Shown one piece after another: positions 63,466 to 64,000 of a stretch of DNA of 64,000 nt. Position numbers and translations under genes: made by a program. The notes beneath the pieces were generated by a model. The model saw only the letters and a list, made by a program, of their open reading frames with translations. It made no database searches and was not told the DNA's origin. Each line of letters opens with the position of its first letter. Positions within the stretch are counted from its first letter, which is position 1. This DNA is from an uncultured Roseibium sp. Lineage in GTDB: Bacteria > Pseudomonadota > Alphaproteobacteria > Rhizobiales > Stappiaceae. The stretch is taken from positions 434,001 through 498,000 of the forward strand of contig NZ_CANMFD010000003.1 of assembly GCF_947496995.1 (NCBI RefSeq), read 5' to 3'.

Positions 63466-64000
63466 TTGTAATGCACCTTGCGGTCGAAGAAGAAGAACTG
63501 GCTGATGGCAAGCAGGCTGAGGAGGATCAGCAGCGCCACGGTGAGCGTCGCGCCGTAGGCGGTCTCCCAGAAACGGAAGGCGACTTCATAGATATAGAAC
63601 AGCAGCAGCGCCGAGGCGTTGTCAGGCCCGCCGTCCGTCAGAATGAAGATGTGATCGACAAGACGGAAGGAGTTGATCACCGCATTCACACACACGAACA
63701 ACGTCGTCGGCATCAAGAGCGGAAAGGTGATCCTGCGGAAGATCGTCCAACGTCCCGCTCCCTCGATCTGAGCCGCCTCCTTCAAATTGACCGGGATCGA
63801 CTGCAGCGCCGCCAGATAGAAGATCATGAAGAAACCGGCTTCCTTCCAGACAGTCACGACGATGATCGCGTTGAGCGCGGTGTCCGGGTTGCCGAGATAG
63901 TTGGTTGCCGGCCAGCCGAACAGGGTTCCGGTGATCTGGTCGAACAGGCCGAAACCGGGCGTATAGAAAAACAGCCAGATATTGGCGACCGCGATCAGCG
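63462..64000 (-). CDS. Sugar ABC transporter permease (MalF/UgpA-like), 5' part beyond the window
   Basis: About 179 C-terminal residues are present; the frame stays open to position 64000. It reads ANIWLFFYTPGFGLFDQITG, then VWKEAGFFMIFYLAALQSIP, the EAA loop NLKEAAQIEGAGRWTIFRRI, SFRLVDHIFILTDGGPDNAS and a final helix with FFFDRKVHYK. Matches UgpA-type permeases. The rest of the importer (binding protein, ATPase) probably lies outside the window. Confidence 0.92.
   Translation of the reverse strand, partial: LIAVANIWLFFYTPGFGLFDQITGTLFGWPATNYLGNPDTALNAIIVVTVWKEAGFFMIFYLAALQSIPVNLKEAAQIEGAGRWTIFRRITFPLLMPTTLFVCVNAVINSFRLVDHIFILTDGGPDNASALLLFYIYEVAFRFWETAYGATLTVALLILLSLLAISQFFFFDRKVHYK

Overview
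The window is high-GC and gene-dense, with long co-oriented operons that often overlap by 4 bp (ATGA or GTGA). It looks chromosomal and alphaproteobacterial. The Shemin-type 5-aminolevulinate synthase (hemA), the iol catabolic cluster with an RpiR-type regulator, the many sugar and amino-acid ABC importers and the dispersed CGTCAT...ATGACG repeats together suggest a marine heterotroph of the Stappiaceae type (Roseibium/Labrenzia-like). That placement is inference. No tRNA, rRNA, CRISPR array, insertion sequence or prophage gene was recognised.

Positions 1-3061 hold the end of a transglutaminase-like gene, a secreted peptidoglycan-binding-like protein and a chemoreceptor, followed by a 650-bp intergenic stretch with an AT-rich core. 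Positions 3715-11394 (minus strand) form a six-gene operon: LacI regulator, sugar-binding protein, two unusual permeases, a GH63/MGH1-like glycoside hydrolase and a MalK-type ATPase. Just upstream on the same strand lie a CofD-like protein and a glycerate kinase (11882-14335). The combination fits uptake and cleavage of a glycosylglycerate-type solute. Positions 14541-15748 carry a DUF427 protein and an ArsR/SRPBCC pair. Positions 15834-19609 (minus) are a TetR-led acyl-CoA operon: enoyl-CoA hydratase, acyl-CoA ligase and two MaoC-like hotdog proteins, one without its catalytic His. Positions 19952-23529 hold hemA behind an FNR-like box, a DUF1194 protein and a cation/proton antiporter.

Positions 23578-27684 (plus) form the most unusual locus, a compact six-gene membrane redox operon. 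It encodes a Rieske-glutamate synthase fusion, two tiny membrane proteins, a heme-b/Rieske membrane protein, an anchored protein with a Cys/His motif and another small membrane protein. Positions 27713-33711 (minus) encode a branched-chain-type ABC importer plus an alpha/beta hydrolase. Its promoter carries almost the same operator as the TetR operon 14 kb away.

Positions 34254-46644 are a galactoside utilisation locus: UgpC-type ATPase and IclR regulator on minus; binding protein, permeases, alpha-galactosidase, SDR dehydrogenase, dgoK, dgoA, lactonase and GH42 beta-galactosidase on plus. It encodes import, hydrolysis and a De Ley-Doudoroff route with the dehydratase missing here. Positions 47589-58713 are a myo-inositol locus: iolG, an RpiR regulator, an ABC importer, iolC with a DUF2090 domain, iolD, iolE and iolB, with candidate IolR sites. 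Positions 58930-64000 hold a chemoreceptor with a C-terminal PilZ domain, a KDG-kinase-like gene and the start of another sugar ABC importer that runs off the edge.
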